Assembly (NCBI GenBank): GCA_902791035.1
Contig: CADAUA010000001.1
Span: 1 to 64,000 of the forward strand
DNA: 64,000 nucleotides
Reading direction: 5' to 3'
Source of the DNA: an uncultured Coriobacteriaceae bacterium
GTDB lineage: Bacteria > Actinomycetota > Coriobacteriia > Coriobacteriales > Atopobiaceae
Position numbers and translations under genes: made by a program. This document shows, piece after piece, positions 54,263-63,096 of this stretch. Numbering within the stretch: position 1 is the first letter of the stretch; each line of letters opens with the position of its first letter. The notes below the pieces were generated by a model that had not been told where the DNA came from, did no database searches, and saw only the letters and a list, made by a program, of their open reading frames with translations.

Positions 54263-56671
54263 ATGCCGCACGGCACATCAGACAGGCGCTGGAAACAGCT
54301 GCTCAAGGCCATAACCTATCTGGCAGTCGCGGTCTGCGGGCTCTTCCTCGCACCCGTGGTGGCGTCCGGTGCCTCGCTCGGCGCGATTCTGGCCGGCATG
54401 TCTCTCCTCATCGGCTGGGAGGGGACCAGGAGCCTACGGGCGTACGTGACCCCAGCAGAGCAACCGGAGGCAGCACCTGCAACCGAGGCAGCGTCTTCGG
54501 ATGCCCTTGCGAGCTCCCAAACGCCCGTCGAGGAGGAGCCTGCGCCGGCACAGGAGAGCGCGCCCGACGAGAAGCCCGCACGGCAGGACGCCCCCCTCTC
54601 GCTCGCCATGGCCCTTGCACGGTCGGACGACGCCCTTGCAACCCTGCGCGACCTCGCCCTGCAGGACGATGCAGAGGACGGCCTCAAGCGCTATGGGACC
54701 CTCCCCAAGATGCTGCGCGACTTCGGCATAGAGACCTGGCACCCCGAGGCCAAGATTCATTGCACCATGCTTCCCCGCAACCACCGGTTCTGGCTCGCAG
54801 CAGAGGGGAACCCGCAGCACGAGGAGCTCCTCCGCATGGCCTCGCTCGAGATGACCCTCAACGTCTGGCAGGACGTGTTTCTTGCGGAGCAGGACGCGTC
54901 TACCCCGGGCGATGGGTCAGGTTCCGCCGCACAGGACGAGGCAGACGCAAGAACCGAGCCCGGTACCCAGGAGGTCCTCTCCCGCATCGCCGCAGCCAAG
55001 CCAGTGACCAAGGGAGAGGGGCTCGTACGCCGCGCGGACGACGTGGGCGTGTCGTGCGGCGAGTGGCGCTTCCGCCTGGACGCCTGCGATTTCCTGGAGA
55101 GTATACCCACGCCCTACCGCACGGAGTTCGAGCTGCATGCCAACCTCTCCAAGAGCCTCGCCGTAGTCGACATGGCCATTCCCGTACCGGAGCAGTTCGC
55201 ACCCGTGACGGAGGGCGACGCACGCTCTCGCTGCATCACGGCACGCACCTATGCCTTCCGGACCGCGCTCCTTGCAGGCAGAGCCGCGCTGCAGGCGGCG
55301 CGCGGCGTATCCAGGGCGGTCGTGAACTGCCGCACGGCCGGATCCGAAGACACGCTCCTTTCCCTCAACTTGGACTCCCAGTCGCTCCAGCGCCTCCTCA
55401 AGGCCGCGGAACCGGATGCGGAAGGAGACCCCCTGCTCGACCCGGCGGTACGTTCCCTGCCACGAGGCGATGGCTGGCTCATGCCCGTGACCCCCTTCGA
55501 GAAGATGGACTCCAAGTCCCTGCGTCCCAGCAGGCGCTACACCTGGCCCGAGCTCGACGACTCCCCCACGCCAGACGCAGTGCGCAAGGTCACGGCGGCC
55601 ACGCTCACGAGCGAGCTCGGGACGCACCAGGACGCCAAGCTCGTGGTCGCATGGAACCAGGGCGTGGGCGGCCTGGGCGGTTCCACCAAGGAGACGGTGG
55701 CCGCCTTCGTACGACTCAAGGAGGCCGCGGGCGACCGCGCGGTGGCAGATGCCTGCGACCGCGCGTGTGCTGCCCTCGTGGACGGAAGGGTGGAGGCCTC
55801 GGACTATGCCGGGCTAGCGGAGACGTTCGTACACGGCACTCCGCTCCATGCCGCCTGCATGTCCATGGACAAGGCCCTGGAGAAGCCCGAAGGCACCGCC
55901 ACGGTGGAGCACGAGCTCGCGGTGCTCCTGGAAGCCCTCGCCCCCTACACGACCATGGCCACCTACATGGACGATACCGAGAACGTCTACCGACACTTCG
56001 ACTCCACGGCCGAGCGCGTACGCTACAACCTCACGCATGGCAGGGACAAGCGCCACGTCGTCCTTGTTCCCGATGCCTACTATGTGGCCCAGTTCCTCGC
56101 CTCTCGGGCACTGGGCATGCTAGGACGCCATGAGGAGGCCCTTGAGTACGCGCGTGAGCTCGTGCGGCTCGCGCCGTGTTCCGCGGATGCCCTCTTGGTG
56201 GAGGTACGCGAGCTGGAGGAGCTCTCCCGTACCTTCGAGTCGGAGGCCCTTCTCGTCAAGTCCCTCGACGTCGCGACCTCGGACAGAGAGCTCGCGGTCT
56301 GCTACTACCGCCTCGCCTACATGGAATGGAAGCTGGGACGCAACGAGCTCTCACTCGCCTGCTACCAGTACGCCATCGTCACGCACCCCGCGATCGCCCC
56401 CCAGGCCATCCCGGAGCTCCAGACCCTCATGGCATCGGACTCCAGCCTCCACCAGCTCGCACCGGAGGAGGTGGAGGCGACCCTCAAGGAGGGGTCCATA
56501 CCCTTTGGCATGTCGGACGAGAAGTTCGACCTCATCCGCAACGCCGCGGCCGCCTGCACCGATGCCGGCCTCTTTGCCCCCGCGCGCTCGCTGGTAGGAG
56601 AGCTTCTGGACTTCCGCCACGACGACGTGGTAGCCGACGTCTACCGCTCGCTCGCCAGCCCCGAGGGATAG
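54263..56671 (+). CDS. Membrane-anchored TPR-containing protein of unknown function
   Basis: An 802-residue protein with two N-terminal hydrophobic segments (about 13-50), a Pro/Ala/Glu-rich linker (60-110) and a large soluble part. The C-terminal third has helical repeats of TPR type, e.g. ALGMLGRHEEALEYARELVR and YYRLAYMEWKLGRNELSLAC YQYA. No catalytic motif is seen. Divergent from uvrB, convergent with the transglycosylase gene, whose 3' end it overlaps by 31 bp. I do not recognise the family; it may be lineage-specific. Confidence 0.85.
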   Translation: MPHGTSDRRWKQLLKAITYLAVAVCGLFLAPVVASGASLGAILAGMSLLIGWEGTRSLRAYVTPAEQPEAAPATEAASSDALASSQTPVEEEPAPAQESAPDEKPARQDAPLSLAMALARSDDALATLRDLALQDDAEDGLKRYGTLPKMLRDFGIETWHPEAKIHCTMLPRNHRFWLAAEGNPQHEELLRMASLEMTLNVWQDVFLAEQDASTPGDGSGSAAQDEADARTEPGTQEVLSRIAAAKPVTKGEGLVRRADDVGVSCGEWRFRLDACDFLESIPTPYRTEFELHANLSKSLAVVDMAIPVPEQFAPVTEGDARSRCITARTYAFRTALLAGRAALQAARGVSRAVVNCRTAGSEDTLLSLNLDSQSLQRLLKAAEPDAEGDPLLDPAVRSLPRGDGWLMPVTPFEKMDSKSLRPSRRYTWPELDDSPTPDAVRKVTAATLTSELGTHQDAKLVVAWNQGVGGLGGSTKETVAAFVRLKEAAGDRAVADACDRACAALVDGRVEASDYAGLAETFVHGTPLHAACMSMDKALEKPEGTATVEHELAVLLEALAPYTTMATYMDDTENVYRHFDSTAERVRYNLTHGRDKRHVVLVPDAYYVAQFLASRALGMLGRHEEALEYARELVRLAPCSADALLVEVRELEELSRTFESEALLVKSLDVATSDRELAVCYYRLAYMEWKLGRNELSLACYQYAIVTHPAIAPQAIPELQTLMASDSSLHQLAPEEVEATLKEGSIPFGMSDEKFDLIRNAAAACTDAGLFAPARSLVGELLDFRHDDVVADVYRSLASPEG

Positions 56672-57246
56672 CACAGCTTGTAGCCCTCGTATGCCGCGGA
56701 CACCCGGTCGAGGTAGGCCCTCGTCTCCGGGTAGCTGATGCTGTCTGGCACCTCGCCGGTCTCCAGCCACTCCTGCACCACGGTGGGTCCGGCGTTGTAT
56801 GCCACGACCACCTGCTCCGTCGTAGCAAGGTGGTTCTGGAGCATCCCCAGGTAGGCCGTGCCATACTCGATGTTGGTCGCGGGATCCGTCAGGTCTGCGG
56901 GATCGTAGGTACCCGCATCCACGACTCCCGAATCGGCCACCGCCTCCGCCGTCGACGGCATGACCTGCATGAGGCCCACGGCCCCCGCACTGGAAACAGC
57001 CTGGGAATCCCAGCCGGACTCGCATTTGATGACCGCACACACGAGCAAGGGGTCCACCGAGTGGCGCTCGGCAGCCGACTCGATCTCCGCCGCATACGAG
57101 ACGGGATACAACACACGTCCCAGCTCGCTCGGACCAGCGGAGAGGAGCCTGCAGGCAACGAATGCCACCACAAGAAGCATCATGGGAATCAGGCGGTACC
57201 ACCTGAGGAAGCGCTCCCTGCCTCTCCTCGCATGCCGGCCCCTCAT
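56641..57246 (-). CDS. Lytic transglycosylase (SLT domain)
   Basis: A 201-residue protein with a basic N-terminus and one signal-anchor helix (about 17-36), then a lysozyme-like SLT domain: catalytic Glu 76 in VIKCESGWDSQAVSSAGAVG, LMQVMPSTAEAVAD, NIEYGTAYLGMLQNH and VVAYNAGPTVVQEWL. It would cleave peptidoglycan glycan strands outside the membrane. Its start overlaps the coaE stop (ATGA). Confidence 0.93.
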   Translation of the reverse strand: MRGRHARRGRERFLRWYRLIPMMLLVVAFVACRLLSAGPSELGRVLYPVSYAAEIESAAERHSVDPLLVCAVIKCESGWDSQAVSSAGAVGLMQVMPSTAEAVADSGVVDAGTYDPADLTDPATNIEYGTAYLGMLQNHLATTEQVVVAYNAGPTVVQEWLETGEVPDSISYPETRAYLDRVSAAYEGYKLCYPSGLASER

Positions 57247-57920
57247 CGGGCTACCCCGGGGATGCCGCCACCATGGTGCTTGCCGACCCACCCGCCAGAG
57301 GCTCCCAGCTCCCAACCGGCCGCCTCGCGACTGGCCCACCAGTCGCGCACCTGGCACACGAGCTCCTCTCGCGTCCCGCCATTCTCAAAGAGCGTGTCCG
57401 CGTGGGCTCGCAGGTAGGACTCGGAGGTCTGGCGAGCCACGCGCCGGTCGAAGTCCTCCCCCGTCATGCCGCGCCCGATGGCCCGCCTGCGCCGCAGCTC
57501 GAGGGGGCACACCACGCACAGCACCTCGTCGGCTAGGTCGAGCATGGACTCCATCCGGTCGAGCAAGGGTACCTCAACCACCACGCACACAGGGTTAGTG
57601 GTGGCACAGCACTCACCGCGCAGGGCGCGCACGAGCACCTCGCGGATGTAGGGAAGCTCCACGGCCTCGAGCCTGGCCGTCATCTCCGGGGTGGCAAAGG
57701 CCCGCTCCGCGATGAGGGCACGCCTTGCCTCGCCGGTCTGCGGGTCTATGACGTCTTCGCCCAGGAGCTGGGCCACCTCGTCGAGGCACGGTTGACCGGC
57801 CCCCAGGACCACCCGCGACACTTGGTCGAGGTCTATCCTCCAGGCGCCGAGCGTCTCCAGCTCGCTTGCTACGGTCGACTTGCCGGAGGCTATGCCCCCG
57901 GCGAGATAGGTCACGTACAC
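57243..57920 (-). CDS. coaE: Dephospho-CoA kinase
   Basis: A 225-residue P-loop kinase for the last step of coenzyme A synthesis. Walker A GGIASGKST, the DLDQVSRVVL lid entry (usually DAD), VVVEVPLLDRM and RRRRAIGRGMTGEDFDRRV. The GTG start (VYVTYLAGG) follows GGAGGCACACCA and is preferred over a longer frame. Likely co-transcribed with the transglycosylase. Confidence 0.94.
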   Translation of the reverse strand: MYVTYLAGGIASGKSTVASELETLGAWRIDLDQVSRVVLGAGQPCLDEVAQLLGEDVIDPQTGEARRALIAERAFATPEMTARLEAVELPYIREVLVRALRGECCATTNPVCVVVEVPLLDRMESMLDLADEVLCVVCPLELRRRRAIGRGMTGEDFDRRVARQTSESYLRAHADTLFENGGTREELVCQVRDWWASREAAGWELGASGGWVGKHHGGGIPGVAR

Positions 57921-58022
57921 TGGTGTGCCTCCGGTTGCGGTTGAGGTGTGGTCAAGGCACATGCGGCCTGAAGACGCACGACCGCAGGACACCATTCTAT
58001 GCCCGAAGCCGCCAGCCGGCGG

Positions 58023-58433
58023 TTACGACTTGATCTCGAACTTCTCGCGGCACTTGGGGCAGGTCACCCGGATTCTGCCCTTGCCCCGGGGCACGCGGAC
58101 CTTCTGGCCGCACTTGGGACACTTGACCACCTTGTGGGTCTTGGCCTCCTGCGCGGCCGCCTTGGGGTTGCGCAAGAACTTCCGCACCGGCACCGTCGCG
58201 CGGAGGAACCCCGCGTTCTCGGCCGAGCGCGCCGTCACGTCCTTGGAGAGCATGCGCCAGAGCGCGTAGGCCACGCATGCAAGCGCCACCCACGTGGGCC
58301 AGGCCACCCTGGCCACCGCGCCCACGACCTCGAGCACGAGCCCGACCACCACTATCGTCCACGAGAGCTCGTCCGCACCGCGCCGGCCTCGCATCCAATC
58401 CCGCACCTTGCTGTCAAAGTCATTTCCCGCCAT
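58023..58433 (-). CDS. Small membrane protein with C-terminal zinc ribbon
   Basis: A 136-residue protein: a hydrophilic N-terminus, two membrane segments (about 24-62), and a C-terminal zinc ribbon with CPKCGQKVRVPRGKGR and CPKCREKFEIKS (four Cys). GAGGAGG precedes the ATG. Zinc ribbons on membrane proteins often mediate protein or nucleic acid contacts, but no specific role can be assigned. Confidence 0.85.
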   Translation of the reverse strand: MAGNDFDSKVRDWMRGRRGADELSWTIVVVGLVLEVVGAVARVAWPTWVALACVAYALWRMLSKDVTARSAENAGFLRATVPVRKFLRNPKAAAQEAKTHKVVKCPKCGQKVRVPRGKGRIRVTCPKCREKFEIKS

Positions 58434-58490
58434 AAGGTCCTCCTCGTTGCCATATGTCTTGAGAGGTACCCCAAGGTGCCAGCAAGAAAC

Positions 58491-58522
58491 GCGGGGTGGA
58501 CGGAAATCCCCGTCCACCCCGC
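58491..58522 (-). terminator. Terminator of the peptidase operon
   Basis: A 13-bp stem GCGGGGTGGACGG / CCGTCCACCCCGC with a 6-nt loop, followed on the minus strand by GTTTCTT. It ends transcription from pepT and the M42 gene before the zinc-ribbon gene. Confidence 0.85.
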
Positions 58523-58534
58523 AAATTGGCGTAT

Positions 58535-58660
58535 CCGAGCCTCCGGTCACGCTTACCCGCGGCTAAGCGTGACTCTCTGCACACGCCCGAGCCTCCGGTC
58601 ACGCTTACGGGCAGTTATGCGTAGCCACCGGCACACGCCCGAGCCTCCGGCACGCTTGCC
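58535..58660. repeat. Tandem 52-bp repeats, three copies
   Basis: CCGAGCCTCCGGTCACGCTT recurs at 58535, 58587 and, with a one-base loss, 58639. The first unit forms the hairpin TCACGCTTA / TAAGCGTGA (58547-58572); in the second unit it is degenerate. It lies immediately after the M42 stop codon. Confidence 0.9.
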
Positions 58661-58670
58661 ATAGCCCGGC

Positions 58671-59741
58671 CTAGGCCTCGCGGCCCTCGCCCATGAGGTA
58701 GGCACGGCAGAGCTTCTCGGTCTCCACCAGCGCGTCCACGTGGCAGCGCTCGCGGCCATGGCTGGAGAGCACGGCCATGCCAAAGGCGCCGCTGCGCAGG
58801 TTGCTGCCCAGGGTGTAGGCGGCGTTTGCGTCCGTGGAGTAGCGGAAGCACACCTGGGTGTTCCACTTGCCCTCATCGCAGGCCTCACGCGCGCACGCAA
58901 GCAGCGTGTTCGTGAGCTCCCAGTCGTAGGGGCCCTTGTGGTCGGAGCAGATCACGCCCACGCTGTGCTCGTCGCTCGCGTAGTCCGGCCCGATCAGCGT
59001 GATGTCGAGCGCCACGTACTCGCTCACCTCGCTCGGCACGAAGGCTCCGCCGTGACCAATCTCCTCGTAGATGGGGAAGGCGAAGACCGTGTCGCACGCA
59101 GGCTTCCTGCCCGTATCGTGCAGCCAGCGCAGGACATCCAGGAGCACCGTCACGGCACCCTTGTCGTCGATGTGGCGGCTCATGATGTAGCCGTTGTCGA
59201 GCGCCTGGAAATGCGGGTCGATGCTCACGATGGCACCCTCGGTGACCCCCAGGGCACGCGCGTCCTCCGGCGAGCTCACGTCGTCGCAGAGTGAGACCTC
59301 CATGTGGTTCTCGTCGCGCTCCATCTTGCGGCAGTCCTCGAAGACGTGCACGGAGTGGTGCTCGCAGATGATCTGCCCCACCACCGTGCGACCGTCGCGG
59401 CAGTGCACGTAGCAGGTCTCGCCCTCGAGGTCATGGTAGTTCACGCCGCCCAGCTGGCGCACCCTCAGCGTGCCGTCGGCGTTGAACCCGCGGACGATAA
59501 GACCGATCGTGTCCAGGTGCGCACCCACGCACACGGTCTTCTCGTGATCCTCGCCCGGAACGCGCACGTAGGCCGTGGCCTTGTTGTCGTAGGTCACCTC
59601 GTAGCCCATGGGCGCGAGGAACTCCTCGAGCCAGGCGTGGATCTCCGGGTAGTAGCCCACGGTGCTGTCCACCTCCACGAGCTCGTGGAGCGTGTCGGTA
59701 AGCCAGGCGGGGTCGATTCCCGCAAGAAGGTCCTTGTCCAT
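58671..59741 (-). CDS. M42-family metallo-aminopeptidase
   Basis: A 356-residue cytosolic enzyme expected to remove N-terminal residues from peptides with a two-metal centre. Metal ligands are in VGAHLDTIGLIV, HIDDKGAVTVLL, FPIYEEIGHGGAF and the C-terminal SSHGRERCH. Length matches the TET/PepA group. GGAGGAGAGGAC precedes the ATG; it starts 11 bp after pepT, so the two peptidases form an operon. Confidence 0.93.
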   Translation of the reverse strand: MDKDLLAGIDPAWLTDTLHELVEVDSTVGYYPEIHAWLEEFLAPMGYEVTYDNKATAYVRVPGEDHEKTVCVGAHLDTIGLIVRGFNADGTLRVRQLGGVNYHDLEGETCYVHCRDGRTVVGQIICEHHSVHVFEDCRKMERDENHMEVSLCDDVSSPEDARALGVTEGAIVSIDPHFQALDNGYIMSRHIDDKGAVTVLLDVLRWLHDTGRKPACDTVFAFPIYEEIGHGGAFVPSEVSEYVALDITLIGPDYASDEHSVGVICSDHKGPYDWELTNTLLACAREACDEGKWNTQVCFRYSTDANAAYTLGSNLRSGAFGMAVLSSHGRERCHVDALVETEKLCRAYLMGEGREA

Positions 59742-59752
59742 GTCCTCTCCTC

Positions 59753-61021
59753 CTACTTCGCGTCCGCGGCGACGTCCTGGGGCACCGCATAGAGCGCCAC
59801 AAGGTCCTGCAGCATGTCCACCATTGCCTCCAGCTCCGGCACCGGCACGAACTCGCGCACACCGTGGGCATTGTAATAGCAGGCCGAGAGGTTGGCGCAG
59901 GGGAAGCCGCGGAAGGAGAGCTGCGAGCCGTCGGTACCGCCGCGCATGGGGATGCAGGTCATCTCCTGGCCGATGCTGGCATAGGCCTTGCGGGCGTTCT
60001 CGATCAGGTGGGCGTTCTCCGGGCGGCACACCACGTCGGCCAGGTTGTGGTACTGGTCGTGGATGTCGATCGTAAGGACCTCACGCCCGTACTGCGAGTT
60101 CACGAAAGCCACCGCGTCGCGCATGAGCTGCTTGCGGGCCTCCACCTTGGCCTGGTCGTGGTCGCGGATGATGTAATCGGCAAGGGCGGTCTCGCAATCG
60201 CCCTGCATGCGCTCCAGGTAGTAGAAGCCGTCATAGCCCTCGGTGTACTCTGGCCGCTCCTGGGCCGGAATCAGGGCATGGAACTTGAAGATGGCCTCGG
60301 AGGCGTTGATCATGATGCCCTTGGCCGTGCCCGTGTGGACCGAGAGGCCCTTGGCGCGCACGTTGGCCTCGGCCGCGTTGAAGGTCTCGTAGCAGAACTC
60401 GCCCAGGGGGCCGCCGTCGATGGTGTAGCCATAGGCCGCGCCGAACTCGTCGAGGTTCAGGAGTGCGGCACCGTGGCCGATCTCCTCGTCGGGCACGAAG
60501 GAGACCGCCAGGCGCGGGTGCGGGAGCTCGGGGTAGTCCTTGAGGCGTGCCAGGAGCGAGACGACCATGGCATCGCCGGCCTTGTCGTCACCGCCCAGGA
60601 GCGAGGTGCCGTCGGTGGTGATGATGTCGTAGCCCACCATCTGGGCCAGTCGCGGATTGGTCTCCGGCGAGACCGCCACCTCGTGGCCGTCGCGGTCGGT
60701 CCCGATCACGAGCTTGCCGCCCTCGTAGTGCTTGATCTGGGGATGGACAGGACTGCCGTAGCTCTGCCAGGCGGTGTCGATGTGGCAGCAGAAGCCCAGC
60801 GTGGGCAGGTCCTCGGCCCCGGCGCTCGCGGGCCAGTGGGCCGTAACGTAGGCGTGCTCGTCGAGCTTGACGTCCTGGGCACCCAGCTCGGTCAGGTCGC
60901 CCGCGATCACCTTGGCAATGTCGAACTGCTCCTTGGTGGACGGGACCTTGCTGGCCGTCAAGGGGTCGGACTGCGACGGTACCGCGCAGTACCTGACGAA
61001 CCTATCTACCACATCACTCAT
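59753..61021 (-). CDS. pepT: Peptidase T (tripeptidase)
   Basis: A 422-residue M20 metallopeptidase releasing the N-terminal residue of tripeptides. Metal and catalytic motifs: GFCCHIDTAWQS, LLGGDDKAGDAMVV, SFVPDEEIGHGA, and the C-terminal PMRGGTDGSQLSFRGFPCAN. MSDVVDRFVRYC is the usual start. It leads the peptidase operon and is divergent from an oligopeptide-binding protein gene, which supplies its likely substrates. Confidence 0.96.
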   Translation of the reverse strand: MSDVVDRFVRYCAVPSQSDPLTASKVPSTKEQFDIAKVIAGDLTELGAQDVKLDEHAYVTAHWPASAGAEDLPTLGFCCHIDTAWQSYGSPVHPQIKHYEGGKLVIGTDRDGHEVAVSPETNPRLAQMVGYDIITTDGTSLLGGDDKAGDAMVVSLLARLKDYPELPHPRLAVSFVPDEEIGHGAALLNLDEFGAAYGYTIDGGPLGEFCYETFNAAEANVRAKGLSVHTGTAKGIMINASEAIFKFHALIPAQERPEYTEGYDGFYYLERMQGDCETALADYIIRDHDQAKVEARKQLMRDAVAFVNSQYGREVLTIDIHDQYHNLADVVCRPENAHLIENARKAYASIGQEMTCIPMRGGTDGSQLSFRGFPCANLSACYYNAHGVREFVPVPELEAMVDMLQDLVALYAVPQDVAADAK

Positions 61022-61042
61022 CAAAGCGCCTCTTTCCTGCAC

Positions 61043-61075
61043 GCGTGCCAGGAGTGTCAGACACCTTTGGCACGC
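61043..61075. repeat. 33-bp palindrome upstream of pepT
   Basis: GCGTGCCA and TGGCACGC arms surround the core GTGTCAGACAC (61054-61064). It is 22 bp before the pepT start. The core is the same as that of the palindrome next to the GH3 gene at 38104, and the arms resemble R27. A further short hairpin GGATAGC/GCTATCC lies at 61098-61127. Confidence 0.85.
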
Positions 61076-61247
61076 TTTGCCCTGTTAGACAAGGGAAGGA
61101 TAGCCGCCCAGTCGGTACCTGCTATCCAGTTATCGCTTTTATAAAAGAGCACGTAACATATACGTCATAGTTTCTGGGTAGCATACTTTGCATGTACGGA
61201 AGGGGCGCGCGACGCGAGTCGGGCGCAGACACGAGAGGGAGACCGGC

Positions 61248-62903
61248 ATGACCAAAGAATCCAAGAAGGGCGTGGTCGTAAACCGCCCGCTGCCCCAGGC
61301 ATTCGCCACCCGTAGGACCTTCCTGCGCGGCTCGCTTGGCACCATGGTGGCTGCCGCAGCCACTGCCTCGCTTGCGGCATGCGGCGGCACCAGCGACGAC
61401 TCCGGCTCCGATGCCGGCGCCTCCGGCGAGGGTACTGAGGAGAAGGTCCTCCGCGTGGGCCTGAACAACCCCAAGACCACCTTCGACACCCAGCAGACCT
61501 CCACCACCTGGGGCGCCTCCGAGAACGTCTGCGACACCCTGATCACGCTCAACCCGGAGACCCTGGAGCTGGAGCCCAATCTGGTTACCGGCCTGCCCGA
61601 GGTCTCCGACGACGGCCTCACCTACAGCTTTGAGCTCAAGGACGGCGTCAAGTTCCACGACGGCACCACCCTCAAGGCCTCCGACGTCAAGTACACGCTC
61701 ACGCGCCTGATCAAGCTCAACGAGCAGGCCGACAGCTACATCTACATCGCGGGCTCCGAGGAGCTCCAGGCTGGCAGCACCGACGAGCTGGCGGGTGTGG
61801 AGGTCCAGGACGACACGCACTTTACCATCACGCTGTCCAGCGTCTACTCGTCCTTCCCCTACATGCTGGCCGAGTTCTACGCCTCCATCTACCCCGAGGC
61901 CGCCTGCGAGGCTGCTGGCGAGGCATGGGGCAGCGGCACCAACCTCATCGGCACCGGCCCCTTCAAGCTGGCCAGCAACGACGACCAGACCGAGGTCGTG
62001 CTGGAGGCCAACCCCGACTACCACCAGGGCAAGCCCGCCCTCGACAAGGTCGTGGTCACCTACATCGACGACGCCAACACCCGTATGATGAACTACAAGA
62101 ACGACGACATCGACCTCTGCAACATCGACATCTCGCTCCTCGAGCAGTACACCAACGACGCCGACGTCAAGGACCAGATCGTCTACTACACCCCGGCCTC
62201 CACGCAGTTCGTGAACATCAACCTCAACGACGAGCGTCTGGCAAACAAGGACCTCCGCCAGGCAATGTCGCTCGCCATCAACCGCCAGGAGCTCTGCGAC
62301 ACGGTGCTCGCGGGCGCGGCGGAGCCCTGCTCGGGCTTCATCACCCCCACCGAGACTGCCTCCGACAAGGATGCCGAGCCTTTCGAGTACGACCCCGACA
62401 AGGCCAAGGAGCTCGTGGCCAACTGCGGCATCACCGACCTCAACTTCACCGCTGAGGTCCGCTCCCAGGATCAGGCCGTAATGATTGCCCTGCAGAACTA
62501 CTGGAGCCAGATTGGCATCAACATCGAGGTGCAGGTCATCGATGCCGGCCTCTGGAGGCAGGAGCGCGCCGACGGTACGCTGCTCCTCTCGCTGGTCACC
62601 TGGTCCACCCTGTCCTTCGTGGGCGTGGAGCACATGGGCTCCTACTTCCGCTCCGACAAGGCCGCCCAGAAGAGCTCCTTCTACAACAGCGCCACCTTCG
62701 ATGAGCTCGTGGACAAGGCCCGTGCCACCAACGACGTGGCCGAGTCCGAGCAGTACACCATCCAGGCGGACCGCCAGCTCTGCCGCGAGGACTATGGCAC
62801 CATCCCCGTGGACTGGCCTCAGCAGCCCTACGTGCTGCGCCAGGGCTTTGACGGCCTTGAGGTCCTCGTGAACTTCCACTACAAGAACATGACCAAGGCA
62901 TAG
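61248..62903 (+). CDS. Oligopeptide ABC transporter substrate-binding lipoprotein
   Basis: A 551-residue extracytoplasmic solute-binding protein, family 5. The leader has Arg-Arg at 22-23 (ATRRTFLRGS) and a lipobox ending LAAC with Cys 45, so it may be Tat-exported and lipid-anchored. Family signature DGLTYSFELKDGVKFHDGTT near 140 (first half of the motif), TGPFKLASN and QAMSLAINRQELCD. AGAGGGAG precedes the ATG. It could serve the Opp ATPase starting beyond the right edge, or the binding-protein-less oppBC-DF system at the left of the window. Confidence 0.95.
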   Translation: MTKESKKGVVVNRPLPQAFATRRTFLRGSLGTMVAAAATASLAACGGTSDDSGSDAGASGEGTEEKVLRVGLNNPKTTFDTQQTSTTWGASENVCDTLITLNPETLELEPNLVTGLPEVSDDGLTYSFELKDGVKFHDGTTLKASDVKYTLTRLIKLNEQADSYIYIAGSEELQAGSTDELAGVEVQDDTHFTITLSSVYSSFPYMLAEFYASIYPEAACEAAGEAWGSGTNLIGTGPFKLASNDDQTEVVLEANPDYHQGKPALDKVVVTYIDDANTRMMNYKNDDIDLCNIDISLLEQYTNDADVKDQIVYYTPASTQFVNINLNDERLANKDLRQAMSLAINRQELCDTVLAGAAEPCSGFITPTETASDKDAEPFEYDPDKAKELVANCGITDLNFTAEVRSQDQAVMIALQNYWSQIGINIEVQVIDAGLWRQERADGTLLLSLVTWSTLSFVGVEHMGSYFRSDKAAQKSSFYNSATFDELVDKARATNDVAESEQYTIQADRQLCREDYGTIPVDWPQQPYVLRQGFDGLEVLVNFHYKNMTKA

Positions 62904-62935
62904 GGCCATACAGCAACAAGCACCAGCCGCACCAC

Positions 62936-62969
62936 GGCGCCCGGGCCCCTTCCCTCGGGCGCCTTTCTT
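62936..62969 (+). terminator. Terminator of the oligopeptide-binding protein gene
   Basis: An 8-bp GC stem GGCGCCCG / CGGGCGCC followed by TTTCTTG, 32 bp past the stop. The R27 repeat begins at its last base. Confidence 0.88.
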
Positions 62970-62996
62970 GTGCCATGGGGTCGGAGTTCGTGTCAC
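62970..62996. repeat. R27 repeat after the binding-protein terminator
   Basis: GTGCCATGGGGTCGGAGTTC followed by GTGTCAC: 27 bp, matching the copies at 10499 and 13327 with one difference. Here, too, it directly follows the T-tract of a terminator, in the same orientation relative to the gene. Confidence 0.92.
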
Positions 62997-63001
62997 GCGA
63001 C

Positions 63002-63059
63002 AAACAAAGGGGGTACTCCCCCGTGTTTTACCAAACACAGGGGAGTACCCCTCTTGTTT
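63002..63059. repeat. GTAC-core palindrome with AAACAC arms
   Basis: AAACAAAGGGGGTACTCCCC ... AAACACAGGGGAGTACCCCT, ending TTGTTT. Closely related to the 62-bp palindrome at 5114 but imperfect. It fills the gap between two convergent genes. Confidence 0.88.
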
Positions 63060-63096
63060 CTCTTGTTTGTCTGCATCCGCAGTACGGCAGGGTGTC

